64,000 nucleotides of DNA from Urophycis tenuis (GCA_036785325.1 JAXIVH010000152.1:101001-165000); one strand, 5' to 3'. Shown: positions 1 to 11,858, counted from the first letter of the stretch. Notes: generated from the letters alone by a model not told the origin. Program-made: numbers and translations.

Positions 1-1800
1 TGATCTTGCGAGGAAGGCCTGTTCCACTTCTCAGCCTCCTGGAGACGATAGCCGTCTGGATGTTGGAGATGTAGGAGTACAGTTTTTCGCTCCTTTACTG
101 TACGTACACTCCAGGTCTTTGACCTTTTGTTGTACGTTTGTACCTGGTGACAGGACGAGCCATTAGCATTGATCATTTTCCCAACGCTTACAAACAAAAG
201 TAAGGTGTTCTCTTTACACAAGTAAAAACATAACAACTACACCTTGTGTCCGTCCTGATTACGTGCTGGCTGGTGTTGGTTATGCTTGTTGTAATCTATT
301 GCTGGCAAGCAGGGTCTGTGTTTTGTACACAAATGGTGTAGACGACATGCGCTAAGCCGCATACATTGGAATATGGTTCTGAAAACTTTCTCTGTCCGAT
401 GTGGTCCTGTGTGGTTGGATGGGAAGGAGACAATGACAATAACCCTGCTGTTAGAAGACTACACAGAAATGCTTGAATACATACACTGCCCAGCCCAAAA
501 AACGTCGCCAGGATTTCACTTAGCAAATAGGGGGTGCTGCAGTTGGTCAGGTCTAGGTTCAGCATCATTACATGTTCAAAGAATAAGGTCAGCTGACTAC
601 CAGAACTATTGATTGACAAGGTTATTCAAATTGATTGATTATTTCTTCCCTGATGGCACAGGCATATTCCAAGATCACCATGCCAGGGTTCATCGGACAC
701 ACATTGTGAAATCGAGGTTGAATGGTGAAAGAGTCCAGACCTTAACCCTATTAAGAATCTTTGGGATGTGCTGGAGAGTGGTCTGACTCTTCACTCCTCA
801 GTCCATCATCAATACAAGATTGTATAGATCATGGGAGAGTCAGAACACTGTTTAACACATCCGTAAGATTCTCAATGGGGTTAAGGTCTGGACTCTGTGG
901 TCAATTCATGTGTGCAAATTATGTCTCATGTTCAACCATGTTTTCACAATGTGAGCACAAAGAATCCAAGCATCACCTTGGAAGAAAATATCTCCATATC
1001 ACCTTGGAAGAAAATATCCATTGGCTATATGTATATATATATATATAATATTTTGTTAATTTATTTTATTTTACGAAAGCATCTGGCCCTCACAATGTCT
1101 GCCGAGAAAAATTCTGGCCCTCGGACAAATGTACTTGATGACCCCTTCTCTAGAGGCTCATGCTCGCAACAACCGATTCACAGTCTTCATTTTGATCTCT
1201 CAGATCATGCCATTCCTGAAACGCTTGCCCAATGATTATTTGTGTCTGGCCTCTCTGTTTGTCACTCGCCCTTTTTGGCTTCTTCTGTTCCTCCGATGGA
1301 TGGGTTCCTGTGTCTCTTTTTAGTCGGCTGATCCATGATGAATATAACAATCCCTTTGCCACTTGTGTTTATATCTAGTCAGTTCTGTGTTTGTGGATGT
1401 GTAGAGTTCATTACTTCACGAGACCCGAGACTACCGCGACAGTTTGCCACTGGGCCGGGGGCACAGACTTGCATTGTCACTTTTTCAGCCCAGAAGCGCT
1501 AGGGGGGGTCAAAACACCCACCAATCAACCCATAATGTGTTAGAGAACCATCACAACGACTCGTAACCAGCAATTTTATGGTCAAAAAAGCTCAAAGAAG
1601 TTGCATAGTTCCTCTTTAAAGATTGTGTTCGTTGCTTCATTTTGCATTAATTACATGACTTACTTACATTTTGAATTCATTAACATGTTTGTGTTTTAAT
1701 CACATGCTTGGTATACAATTTGGAGGGACATGCCCCCTGCCGTGTCCCCTGATACGATGGGATCCAGTGAACTCTAAAAACATACACCCACAAACATACG
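1..1800. repeat. Block A, copy 1 (duplicated intergenic block upstream of G1)
   Basis: This stretch recurs nearly unchanged at about 16043-19500 (interrupted by a hAT element) and at about 28767-30530. In all three cases it sits just upstream of an OR promoter. It contains a Tc1-like transposase fossil, an AT-rich stretch near 1028-1075 and a promoter-proximal end. Short open frames on both strands are poorly supported as genes because they overlap transposon-derived sequence. No functional gene is recognised. Confidence 0.8.
641..776 (+). mobile_element. Tc1-like transposase fossil, block A copy 1
   Basis: Conceptual translation, across frame breaks, gives a stretch resembling FFPDGxGxFQDxxAxxHR and then SPDLNPIKNLWDVLE. 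These match the DDE catalytic region of fish Tc1-like transposases. The frames are broken, so it is a dead remnant. Flanking sequence at about 545-605 resembles Tc1 subterminal sequence in the opposite orientation. Confidence 0.65.
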
Positions 1801-1837
1801 CAAGAACAAATTGAATATGAATTGACCCTGCCCATCG

Positions 1838-1847
1838 TATATAAAAT
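1838..1847 (+). promoter_or_regulatory. TATA box of the G1 promoter
   Basis: A TATATAAAAT box lies in about 150 bp of sequence conserved upstream of G1, G2, G3, G4, G6 and G7. That conservation in every unit marks it as the likely shared OR promoter. The start site would be expected about 25-30 bp downstream. No perfect Olf/EBF site was recognised nearby. Confidence 0.6.
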
Positions 1848-1867
1848 GGCTTGCTCAGCAGAACTGG

Positions 1868-2279
1868 CCTTGGTAGCAGTGGTTTGTTTTAAATCTACCT
1901 CATTACTTCAGCTCGGAAATGCATTGACAATTTTCTTGACATGTAAATGCACATTTTATTTAATTACAATTTTCTGTACATATAATTATATGTTTTTTCT
2001 CTGAAATTGTGTTTCAATCTATGTAAGTAAGACTTGTTGAATACTTAGTACTAAGAGCTTTGTCTTACTACTACTGAAGATCCCCCTTCTGCTAAGTGAG
2101 GATTTTTTGGGAGAAAATTTGTATGGCAGAGGAGGAGTTCTCACAGTGAGCTGTTGGTCTTGTTTTGTATTAGGTAATTTTATTAGTTGTCAGATACTTC
2201 TGCCCAAAGTAAATTCTCAGTCCTGGACTTGTGGTGTCCTTCACCATCTTGTATCCAGCTCACAAGACCATTCACCAAG
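1868..2279 (+). other. Predicted non-coding leader exon of G1
   Basis: The region runs from about 30 bp after the TATA box to a strong splice donor, CCAAG|GTAAG, at 2279/2280. The donor is conserved in G2 (6417), G3 (11576), G4 (20017), G6 (31020) and G7 (34985). There is no long open frame. It could itself be spliced internally. The start is inferred from the TATA position only. Confidence 0.4.
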
Positions 2280-3207
2280 GTAAGAGCTGTTTCTACGCAT
2301 TAACAGCTAAAGATAGAAGGAATTATGATTAATAATAATATAAATAATAATCCGTCTGTATGTTTGAAACCCGATTGGAATCCATTGACTGGAGAAGAGG
2401 GGAGTTGGCCCAGGTGTGTGTTGAGACTAGCAGGTGTTTTTAATCAGGATGCCACAGGTGTGTTGTGACTGGTGGCTCTTTAAACAGGTGTGTGTTCCAA
2501 CCAGAGGATCAATGTTTGCTCTTGTGCTGAAGCCAACATTGATCCCTATCCTCTTGTGTTATGGGGGTGATGACAAAACAGCAGTTTGCTATTGACTATC
2601 ATCATTATTACATTAATGATATGATGAAATCATAAATGAATTGCTGAGACATTGTCGTTATATATATTCCATGTGTCTGTTTGGCATCTGGTTATAAAAT
2701 GCTAATGCAAACATCCCTTTGTAGCCAATAATTGTTTAAAATCCTATTTTAAAACAATGACACCACAAAAAAGAGTCAATGTCTTGACAGTGAATTTCAA
2801 GGTGCACGTCAACCAAATTATGTGTGTGTAGTTCACATACATATCTTACAAGTTAAACCCTTAGGGGTAAATCTGCTAATACAGATAGTGTTATAAATAT
2901 TGCTATATCATCTATGGCAGTCGATGGTTGCCTGATAAAATACTTTGACAACCAGATGTCGCCAGTCGATTTCCAGCTGCAGCTCTTGAGGGCTATTATA
3001 GAGGTCCTTCTCTGAATGAAGATAATAGGTAGGGCACATATTCTCTGTGGAAGCACAGACTGTGGTTGAAGATAAACCTTGAAAAATATTATGTTGGTAG
3101 CAGTGGAACTGTCAGGGTTTTTTTTAAAGATTGTTTTATTCAAACCTATTTAGTTGATTATTAAAAATCCCCCTGGTTTGGAAACCAGCTTGGCCCTTTT
3201 TTTGTAG

Positions 3208-3242
3208 GTTACAAAGCTCAATCAACTTGCACTGTTGGCAAT
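3208..3242 (+). other. Possible 35-bp non-coding exon of G1
   Basis: Bounded by TTGTAG| and |GTAAAT. A segment of the same 35-bp length with acceptor and donor is kept in G4 (21507-21541), G6 (31942-31976) and G7 (36376-36410). In G2 the acceptor AG has become GG. Inferred from splice-like borders only. Confidence 0.3.
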
Positions 3243-3394
3243 GTAAATGAATGTAACATCTGATTACAGTTAATATAATATTTATAACAGGTGTGTGTAT
3301 TCTAACAGTTGTTTGTGTGTTTTTGGAGGTGTGTGTGTGTGGTGCGTGTGTGTTCTAACATGTATGTCTGTTGTTACAGGTGTGTGAAACCGCC

Positions 3395-3421
3395 ATGCTA
3401 CTTGATGAATCTGTCATCTAA
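3395..3421 (+). other. Upstream ORF overlapping the G1 start codon
   Basis: An ATG in good Kozak context (ccgccATG) opens an 8-codon frame plus stop. It overlaps the receptor ATG at 3405 in another frame. The same arrangement is kept in G2, G3, G4, G6 and G7, and in pseudogene G5. Confidence 0.5.
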
Positions 3422-4611
3422 CAACATCACCGTGGGGACAGCATCGCGTACTCGCGATACTGTCTACATATCCGCAGCCAAGAATGTCATTGTGGTGGCG
3501 CTCTGCATCTCCATCAACTACATCAATGGCACCCTGGTCCATACATTCACTAAACATCAGGTACTCTGGTCCACACCTTCTCCAAACACCAGATACCCTA
3601 TGTCCTCACCTTCTCCAACACTTGCTAACCTATATCCAGACTTTCTCCAACCACCAGGTACCCTATTCCCCTCCTTCTCCAGTATTTGTCATACAAATGT
3701 ATACATATCTGACTATCAGTAGGCATCCTAGAGCAAGATGCCAAATCTGCTCTTAATGACAGGAATCTGACATCTGTGTAAGTTTCTTTGGATAGAGTAT
3801 AATAACATTATAGGTTATGTTCCAGATCTTCAATATGAACCCTCGCTACATCCTCTTCATCCACCTTGTGCTGAACGACATGGTGCAGCTGACCATCTCT
3901 GTGCTGCTCTTCGTCATCAGCTACGTCTTCTTCACCATCAACATGTGTATCTGCTGCTCCCTTTTGACTGTCGCTGCCATCACCACCCTGAACACACCCC
4001 TTAACCTGGTGTGCATGGCGATGGAGTGCTATGTGGCTGTGTGTCTGCCACTACGCCACGCTCAGCTCTGCACCCTCAGGAGGACCTACGCCCTGATCGG
4101 CCTCATCTGGTTGGTCAGCTCCACGTCCATCATCCCTGACATCCTGATCATACTCACCACTGAACCCCTGGAGTACTTCTACTCACGAGTGTTCTGCATG
4201 CGGGATAACGTCTTCCCCAAACTCATCGAGAAGAACAACATGTACCATTTTGTGTTCCTGGTACTGGTGTGGCTCATCCTGGTCTACATCTATGTGAAGA
4301 TCCTGATAGCAGCTAAAGGGGCCAACGTTCACGCCAAGAAGGCCAGGGACACCATCCTGCTGCACGGCTTCCAGCTGCTGCTCTGCATGCTGACCTACAT
4401 CGCTCCAGTGCTGAAGCGTAATCTGTTGCTCTGGTTCCCCAGACAATATGCCAACGCGCTGTTTGTCTGTTACATTATCATCCAGATGTTTCCCAGGTTC
4501 CTCAGTCCCATTGTCTACGGCCTGCGAGACCAGACCTTCAGACGGTACCTGACGAGAAACCTGCTGTGTAGCGAGAGCAAAAGTGTCAAGCCTCAGCACT
4601 CCCTCAAATAG
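3405..4611 (+). CDS. G1: odorant receptor 131-2-like, join(3405..3560, 3826..4611), 313 aa
   Basis: Predicted seven-helix odorant receptor of olfactory neurons, a G-protein-coupled receptor of the fish OR131-2-like group; the ligand is unknown. Exon 1 encodes residues 1-52: a short N-terminus with N-glycosylation sites at N2 (NLS) and N7 (NIT), then helix 1 (about 27-48). A phase-0 intron of 265 bp (CAG|GT...CAG|AT) follows. Exon 2 starts at IFNMNPRY and carries LND in helix 2 (68-70), ECY at 119-121 in place of DRY, C176 in extracellular loop 2, KKARD at 223-227 before helix 6, and SPIVY at 279-283 in place of NPxxY. The start was chosen because it is the only in-frame ATG after the likely acceptor (TTACAG, 3374-3379), and it leaves a normal-length N-terminus. 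Nearly identical to G2 and G6. Length is normal for an OR, and no breaks are seen. Confidence 0.92.
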
Positions 4612-4833
4612 GTCTTCAGAGCGTTGATGTGATTGCTTTCAGTTAAAAGAAAAATGATTTGTGGTGAGCTTGTGGCATTTTCTAGAAAAGGTTAAATTAC
4701 TGAAAGGTACCTTGCTTTTTTTGTTTCTTAAAACATTAGAAATTATAATAATTCCTCTTTGAGGTTTACTGAGTTAAAGCAAAGGCTAGAGAGAGGAATG
4801 CATTGTTCATTCAAAGTTTCACAACTTGACACA

Positions 4834-4839
4834 AATAAA
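4834..4839 (+). terminator. Polyadenylation signal of G1
   Basis: AATAAA about 220 bp after the G1 stop. The same signal lies downstream of G2 (10010-10015), G3 and G6 in conserved 3' sequence. Confidence 0.5.
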
Positions 4840-5546
4840 GTTATTTATATTAAGTTATTATAGCAATTATTTAATACACAAAGTGAACAATCTGTAATGG
4901 ATCATGGGAAATGCACATGGTTATATTAGTATTATTGAAAAAAAAATCTACTCTTTGTTGAGGCCATAATCCTCCACAGCAAATCCTGGAGATGAGATGA
5001 AATGAGAAAGAGAAGATCCAATTCCATAATACTACTATTTCTAATATAAAACTCTGTCATAGTAATGGGTTTTTAACAATCAAGTGTATTTACAAACACA
5101 AACACACATACTGATCTGATGTGGACAATATAATACTACACCCTTTTCTGAACGAACCAACTTAAAGTTACGGAAGGCAAATCGGTGAAACCAGCTAGAG
5201 TGAGACTTTGACTATCCAACCAAAATACGTGGCTTACTCTACCTTGAATGTTAAATACTTCCATCAGTAGCTCCAGCCTGACAGTGATGAAATATTCCTT
5301 TAGCATTGCAAACACCATAACACTCTTAAACTGACAGGCATTCCTTATATCCTAATTTTAATTTCTGTATTTTATCTTTTGCCGGACCTCACTATATATG
5401 TATATATGTATATGTTGTAAATATTTTGCTGTCTATATGAATGGTATGACACCATGTTAAAGACATATGTAAAATGAAACATTCACATTTCTGATAACTG
5501 CTTATCCTTTAGTCATAACACGCACTATCATACCAAAGCCAAACCT
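4840..5546. other. G1-G2 spacer, no gene seen
   Basis: AT-rich sequence conserved downstream of G1, G2, G3, G5 and G6. Short frames on the minus strand at about 5136-5318 recur in each copy but resemble no known protein. I see no gene. Confidence 0.6.
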
Positions 5547-5690
5547 AAGATAAGATAAGATAAGATATTCCTTTATTAATCCCCCTTAGGAAAAATTCAC
5601 AGTGACCAGCAGTACAAGGGGATAGATGAGTGCAATAACAACCTGACTATATTCAATAAACAATAAATAGATGTAACCTGTACATTTGGA
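5547..5690 (-). mobile_element. Truncated LINE 3' tail with (AAGAT)n repeat, copy in G1-G2 spacer
   Basis: Starts with a short AAGAT microsatellite, followed by a stretch (TTCCTTTATTAATCCCC...) shared with 10701-10842 and 49312-49464, and inverted at 59581-59669. It looks like the 3' end of a non-LTR element inserted with its tail to the left. The equivalent site downstream of G6 (near 34240) and in block A (near 15130 and 27850) lacks it, and an AACCT direct repeat flanks this copy. Confidence 0.6.
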
Positions 5691-5975
5691 GCACAACCTA
5701 TTTAAAGATTGTTTTCTGTGCTTCTTTTTGCATTCATTACATGTTGTATTTATACATTTCATTTTACATGTTTGTGTATGAATCACATGCTTGGTATACA
5801 ATTTGGAGGGACATGCCCCCCTGCCTCCCCTCTGCTCCAGCTGACCAAAGGAAACCAGGTGGATTGACCTGAACAACAGGTCTGTAGGGATACGATGGGA
5901 TCCAGTGAACTCTAAAAACATACACCCACAAACATACGCAAGAACAAATTGAATATGAATTGACCCTGCCCATCG

Positions 5976-5985
5976 TATATAAAAT
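5976..5985 (+). promoter_or_regulatory. TATA box of the G2 promoter
   Basis: Same TATATAAAAT box and flanks as G1. The leader splice donor follows at 6417/6418. Confidence 0.6.
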
Positions 5986-7331
5986 GGCTTGCTCAGCAGA
6001 ACTGGCCTTGGTAGCAGTGGTTTGTTTTAAATCTACCTCATTACTTCAGCTCGGAAATGCATTGACAATTTTCTTGACATGTAAATGCACATTTTATTTA
6101 ATTACAATTTTCTGGACATATAATTTTATGTTTTTTTTCTGAAATTGTGTTTCAATCTATGTAAGTAAGACTTTTTGAGTATTAAGTACTAAGAGCCTTG
6201 TCTTACTACTACTGAAGATCCCCCTTCTGCTAAGGGAGGATTGTTTTGGAGAAGAGTTGTATGGCAGAGGAGGGGTTCTCACAGTGAGCTGTTGGTCTTT
6301 TTTTGTATTAGGTAATTTTATTAGTTGACAGATACTTCTGCCCAAAGTAAATTCTCAGTCCTGGACTTGTGGTGTCCTTCACCATCTTGCATCCAGCTCA
6401 CAAGACCATTCACCAAGGTAAGAGCTGTTTCTGTGCATTAACAGCTAAACATAGAAGGAACTCTTTAAACAGGTGTGTGTTCGAACCAGAGGATCAATGT
6501 TTGCTCTTGTGCTGAAGCCAACATTGATCCCTATCCTCTTTTGTTATGGGGGTGATGACAAAACAGCAGTTTGCCATTGACTATCAACATTATTACATTA
6601 ATGATATGATGAAATCATAAATGAATTGCTGAGACATTGTCGTTATATATGATCCATGTGTCTGTTTGGCATCCGGTTATAAAATGTTAATGCAAACATC
6701 CCTTTGTAGCCAATAATTGTTTAAAATCCTATTTTAAAACAATGACACCACAAAAAAGATGCAGAGTCAATGTCTTGACAGTGAATTTCAAGATGCACGT
6801 GAACCAAATTATGTGTGTGTAATTCACATAAATATCTTACAAGTTAAACCCTTAGGGGTAAATCTGCTAATAAATATGTTATAAATAGTGTGTGTGAATA
6901 GAGTGTTATAAATATTGCTATATCATCTATGGCAGTCTATGGCTGCCACATAAAATACTTTGACAACCAGATCGTCGCCAGTCGATTTCCAGCTGCAGCT
7001 CTTGAGGGCTATTATAGAGGCCCTTCTCTGAATGAAGATAGTAGGTAGGGCACATATTCTCTGTGGAAGCACAGACTGTGGTTGAAGATAAACCTTGAAA
7101 AATATTATGTTGGTAGCAGTGGAACTGTCAGGGTTTTTTTTAAAGATTGCTTTATTTAAACCTATTTAGTTGATTATTAAAAATCCCCCTGGTTTGGAAA
7201 CCAGCTTGGCCCTTTTTTTGTGGGTTACAAAGCTCAATCAACTTGCACTGTTGGCAATGTAAATTAATGTAACATCTGATTACAGTTAATATAATATTTA
7301 TAACAGGTGTGTGTATTCTAACAATTGTTAG

Positions 7332-7332
<1 letters not shown>

Positions 7333-7368
<36 letters not shown>
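7333..7368. repeat. (GT)n microsatellite before the G2 exon 1 acceptor
   Basis: A GT dinucleotide run just upstream of the acceptor TTACAG of the G2 coding exon. The run is much shorter in G1 and G6. Confidence 0.85.
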
Positions 7369-7369
<1 letters not shown>

Positions 7370-7431
7370 TGCGTGTGTGTTCTAACATGTATGTCTGTTG
7401 TTACAGGTGTGTGAAACCGCCATGCTACTTG

Positions 7432-8638
7432 ATGAATCTGTCATCTAACAACATCACCGTGGGGACAGCATTGCGTACTCGCGATACTGTCTACATATCC
7501 GCAGCCAAGAATGTCATTGTGGTGGCGCTCTGCATCTCCATCAACTACATCAATGGCACCCTGGTCCATACATTCACTAAACATCAGGTACTCTGGTCCA
7601 CACCTTCTCCAAACACCAGATACCCCATGTCCTCACCTTCTCCAACACTTGCTAACCTATATCCAGACTTTCTCCAACCACCAGGAACCCTATTCCCCTC
7701 CTTCTCCAGTATTTGTCATACAAATGTATACATATCTGCCTATAAGTAGGCATTCTAGAGCAAGATGCCAAACCTCCTCTTAATGACAGGAATCTGACAT
7801 CTGTGTAAGTTTCTTTGGATAGAGTATAATAACATTATAGGTTATGTTCCAGATCTTCAATATGAACCCTCGCTACATCCTCTTCATCCACCTTGTGCTG
7901 AACGACATGGTGCAGCTGACCATCTCTGTGCTGCTCTTCGTCATCAGCTACGTCTTCTTCACCATCAACATGTGTATCTGCTGCTCCATTATGACTGTCG
8001 CTGCCATCACCACCCTGAACACACCCCTTAACCTGGTGTGCATGGCGATGGAGTGCTATGTGGCTGTGTGTCTGCCACTACGCCACGCTCAGCTCTGCAC
8101 CCTCAGGAGGACCTATGCCCTGATCGGCCTCATCTGGTTGGTCAGCTCCACGTCCATCATCCCTGACATCCTGATCATACTCACCACTGAACCCCTGGAG
8201 TACTTCTACTCACGAGTGTTCTGCATGCGAGATACCGTCTTCCCCAAACTCATCGAGAAGAACAACATGTACCATTTTGTGTTCCTGGTACTGGTGTGGC
8301 TCATCCTGGTCTACATCTATGTGAAGATCCTGATAGCAGCTAAAGGGGCCAACGTTCACGCCAAGAAAGCCAGGGACACCATCCTGCTGCACGGCTTCCA
8401 GCTGCTGCTCTGCATGCTGACCTACATCGCTCCTGTGCTGAAGCGTAATCTGTTGCTCTGGTTCCCCAGACATTATGCCAACGCGCTGTTTGTCTGTTAC
8501 ATCATAATCCAGATGTTTCCCAGGTTCCTCAGTCCCATTGTCTACGGCCTGCGAGACCAGACCTTCAGACGGTACCTGATGAGAAACCTGCTGTGTAGCG
8601 AGAGCAAAAGTGTCAAGCCTCAGCACTCCCTGAAATAG
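7432..8638 (+). CDS. G2: odorant receptor 131-2-like, join(7432..7587, 7853..8638), 313 aa
   Basis: Odorant receptor, recent tandem copy of G1. Exon and intron lengths are identical (156, 265 and 786 bp), with the same phase-0 split after KHQ. It has the same N-terminal glycosylation sites, ECY, KKARD and SPIVY motifs. Differences from G1 are scattered substitutions, for example SIM for SLL in helix 3, DTVF for DNVF in extracellular loop 2 and RHY for RQY before helix 7. No stops or frameshifts. The native 3' region is interrupted 57 bp after the stop by a solo LTR (8695-9839). That moves the native AATAAA from about 220 bp to about 1.37 kb downstream and supplies a nearer poly(A) signal at 9750. 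The 35-bp leader exon acceptor seen in G1 is mutated here. Confidence 0.92.
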
Positions 8639-8694
8639 GTCTTCAGAGCGTCGATGTAATTGCTTTCAGTTAAAAGAAAAATGTTTTGTGGTGA

Positions 8695-9839
8695 TGTCGT
8701 ATGTGGACTGGGGCATGTTGGTGTTCTAGTTGTACTATGTGGGAGAATTTGTGTAGGGGGATGCATCAAATGAATGGTGTGTAGCGGTGATTTGTGTAAT
8801 TGTTGACTGGCCGTAAGGACTAATGCACGCGGCTAGCGGATTGGATGATTGGGACAGCAGCGGGAAAAACATTCCTTTTTATACGGGACATCTCGGACGG
8901 CAGAGGGCTGAACTTCCCAGATGGCTCAGGAAGAGTGACGTCATCGCGCTGCGACGGCAGGAGGAGCGACGACAACGACAAACCCGGCTCCTGAAGCTCC
9001 ACCGTTCGATCGGGAAGCGGCGGCCGACGCGAACCCGGAAGCAGCACCCCGGGAGGAGAACGAACGAGAGGGTACTACGGAGCCATCGTCGGGCGAAGGA
9101 AACCGGCTACGGCGAGCCAGTGGATCACCGTCTCTGTGGGAACGGACTGTATAGCGCGTTGAACACTGGTTGGTGATACCGCGAATTATAGCCAGACTGT
9201 TTTGGTTATTTTGGCCGGCGTGGCGGGACGGCCGCCGACCAAAATTTTAGTGAACTCATCTTGCCTCTGGTCGAGCAGCACACCCGCTCAGGAGGGTGGG
9301 CATGGACTTTGCACCCCCCTCTTATTGGTGTTTGGTTGTGGGTGTAGCATTGGAGGGAGTGTACGTGAAGCTAGGAATGTACTGAAAAGCGTGTTATTAT
9401 TGTGTGTATTATGATTTGATTTCTGACGTTGCTTGTCCACTGTTGTGGACCGATTTGTAGTGCCAGTCTTGAGGCTGGGTTATTGGGATTTGATATCTCC
9501 TGTGTGGTGTCAGTACTCCTTTTCCTTTTCTTTGGTTTTGTTTATTTTCGGTTTATTAGGGGTTGATTTTCTGGATATTTCTGTCTGTTTCATGTATGCT
9601 GCTCCAAATGCCTGATGGTGGTTTGTGGAAATATTCTTTCCACTCTTCTGTGCAAACCTGGGATGGGATCAGTGTAGGTGGGTGTGGCCCATTTTACTGA
9701 GCTGTTAAGTGCTGTCCATGTTGCTAACGTGTGTGGCTGCCGACCCTTTAATAAAATTATTTGTAAATTGTACTCAGCCTGGTGTTGTGTGTTCCAGAGG
9801 GGATTGAACCCGCGTGTTAGGAAGTTGCCTCGGACGACA
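8695..9839 (+). mobile_element. Solo LTR inserted in the G2 3' untranslated region
   Basis: Insertion of 1145 bp starting TGTCGT and ending ACGACA, flanked by a 4-bp GTGA direct repeat (8691-8694 and 9840-9843). G1 and G6 show the empty site with one GTGA. It has a TATA-like TTTTTATA near 8875 and AATAAA at 9750-9755, so it reads in the + direction. TG...CA ends, a 4-bp duplication and no internal gag-pol are the mark of a solo LTR, probably Gypsy-like. A basic open frame at 8823-9176 inside it has no recognised match and is probably chance. Confidence 0.85.
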
Positions 9840-9843
9840 GTGA

Positions 9844-10700
9844 GCTTGTGGCGTTTTCTAGAAAAGGTTAAATTACTGAAAGGTACCTTGCTTTTTTTGT
9901 TTCTTAAAACATTAGAAATTATTATAATTCCTCTTTGAGGTTTACTGAGTTAAAGCAAAGGCTAGAGAGAGGAATGCATTGTTCATTCAAAGTTTCACAA
10001 CTTGACACAAATAAAGTTATTTATATTAAGTTATTATAGCAATTATTTAATACACAAAGTGAACAATCTGTAATGGATCATGGGAAATGCACATGGTTAT
10101 ATTAGTATTATTGAAAAAATAATCTACTCTTTGTTGAGGCCATAATCCTCCACAGCACATCCTGGAGATGAGATGAAATGAGAAAGAGAAGATCCAATTC
10201 CATAATACTACTATTTCTAATATAAAACTCTGTCATAGTAATGGGTTTTTAACAATCAAGTGTATTTACAAACACAAACACACATACTGATCTGATGTGG
10301 ACAATATAATACTACACCCTTTTCTGAACGAACCAACTTAAAGTTACGGAAGGCAATTGGTGAAACCAGCCAGAGTGAGACTTTGAGTATCCAACCAAAA
10401 TATGTGGCTTACTCTACCTTGAATGTTAAATACTTCCATCAGTAGCTCCAGCCTGACAGTGATGAAATATTCCTTTAGCATTGCAAACACCATAACACTC
10501 TTAAACTGACATGCATTCCTTATGTCCTAATTTCAATTTCTGTATTTTATCTTTTGCCGGACCTCACTATATTCTATGTTGTAAATATTTCGCTGTCTAT
10601 ATGAATATGAATGAAGACATATGTAAAATGAAACATTCACATTTCTGATAACTGCTTATCCTTTAGTCATAACACGCACTATCATACCAAAGCCAAACCT
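9844..10700. other. G2-G3 spacer, no gene seen
   Basis: Displaced native 3' region of G2, including AATAAA at 10010-10015, then the same AT-rich spacer as after G1. No gene is visible. Confidence 0.6.
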
Positions 10701-10842
10701 AAGATAAGATAAGATAAGATAAGATATTCCTTTATTAATCCCACTTAGGAAAAATTCACAGTGACCAGCAGTACAAGGAGATAGATGAGTGCAATAACAA
10801 CCTGACTATATTCAATAAACAATAAATAGATGTACCTAACCT
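10701..10842 (-). mobile_element. Truncated LINE 3' tail, copy in G2-G3 spacer
   Basis: Same element and same insertion site as 5547-5690, so it predates the G1/G2 duplication. The AAGAT run is slightly longer here. Confidence 0.6.
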
Positions 10843-11137
10843 GTACATTTGGAGCACAACCTATTTAAAGATTGTGTTCTGTGCTTCTTTTTGCATTCAT
10901 TACATGTTGTATTTATACATTTCATTTACATGTTTGTGTTTTAATCACATTCTTGGTATACAATTTGGAGGGACATGCCCCCCTGCCTCCCCTCTGCTCC
11001 AGCTGACCAAAGGAAACCAGGTGGATTGACCTGAACAACAGGTGTGTAGGGATACGATGGGATCCAGTGAACTCTAAAAACATACACCCACAAACATACG
11101 CAAGACCAAATTGAATATGAATTGACCCTGCCCATCG

Positions 11138-11147
11138 TATATAAAAT
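11138..11147 (+). promoter_or_regulatory. TATA box of the G3 promoter
   Basis: Same box and flanks as G1. The leader donor is at 11576/11577. Confidence 0.6.
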
Positions 11148-11858
11148 GGCTTGCTCAGCAGAACTGGCCTTGGTAGCAGTGGGTTGTTTTAAATCTACCT
11201 CATTACTTCAGCTCGGAAATGTATTGACAATTTTCCCGACATGTAAATGCACATTTTATTTAATTACAATTTTCTGTACATGTCATTTTAGGTTTTTCTG
11301 AAATTGTGTTTCAGTCTATGCAAGTAAGACTTGTTGAATACTTAGTACTAAGAGCTTTGTCTTATTACTCCTGAAGATGCTCCTACTGCTAAGGGAGGAT
11401 TGTTTGGGAGAAGAGTTGTATGGCAGAGGAGGGGTTCTCACTATGAGCTGTTGGTGTAGTTTTGTATTAGTTTATTGTATTATTTGACAAGTACTTCTGT
11501 CCAAAGTAGATTCTAAGTCTTGAACTCGTGCTGTCCTTCACCATCCTGCATCCAGCTCACAAGACCATTCACCAAGGTAAGGGCTGTTTGTGCGCATCAA
11601 CAGCTAAACATAGAAGGTATTATTACTTATAATAATAATAATAATAACAATAATCTCACACACATAGATCAAATCTTTTACTCATTTATATGATGTTTAT
11701 ACAAATGAGTCAATAAAACCCTATTTATTATATTTTAGTAAGTATTGTGAATATAAATTGCCTACATACACACGTAGGCTATGTTGTTTCTTTTATATTA
11801 AAACCTGTGGCGTCATCTATGATTATGTTTACACCACTGGTTTCTGCATGGTTTCCGC

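Noticed and set aside
373..1323. Several open frames in block A, repeated in all three copies
   Set aside because: They overlap a Tc1-like fossil and hAT-like remnants. The correct transposase frame is broken.
3817..3825. In-frame ATG just before exon 2 of G1 as an alternative start of an intronless receptor
   Set aside because: It would lose helix 1, and ATG lies inside the polypyrimidine/acceptor sequence TTATGTTCCAG. Exon 1 supplies the missing helix.
4183..4599. 138-codon minus-strand open frame recurring opposite exon 2 of G1, G2, G3 and G6
   Set aside because: It is the complement of a conserved receptor frame, so its conservation follows from the sense gene. It has no recognised domain.
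8823..9176. 117-codon basic open frame
   Set aside because: It lies wholly inside the solo LTR and has no recognised motif.
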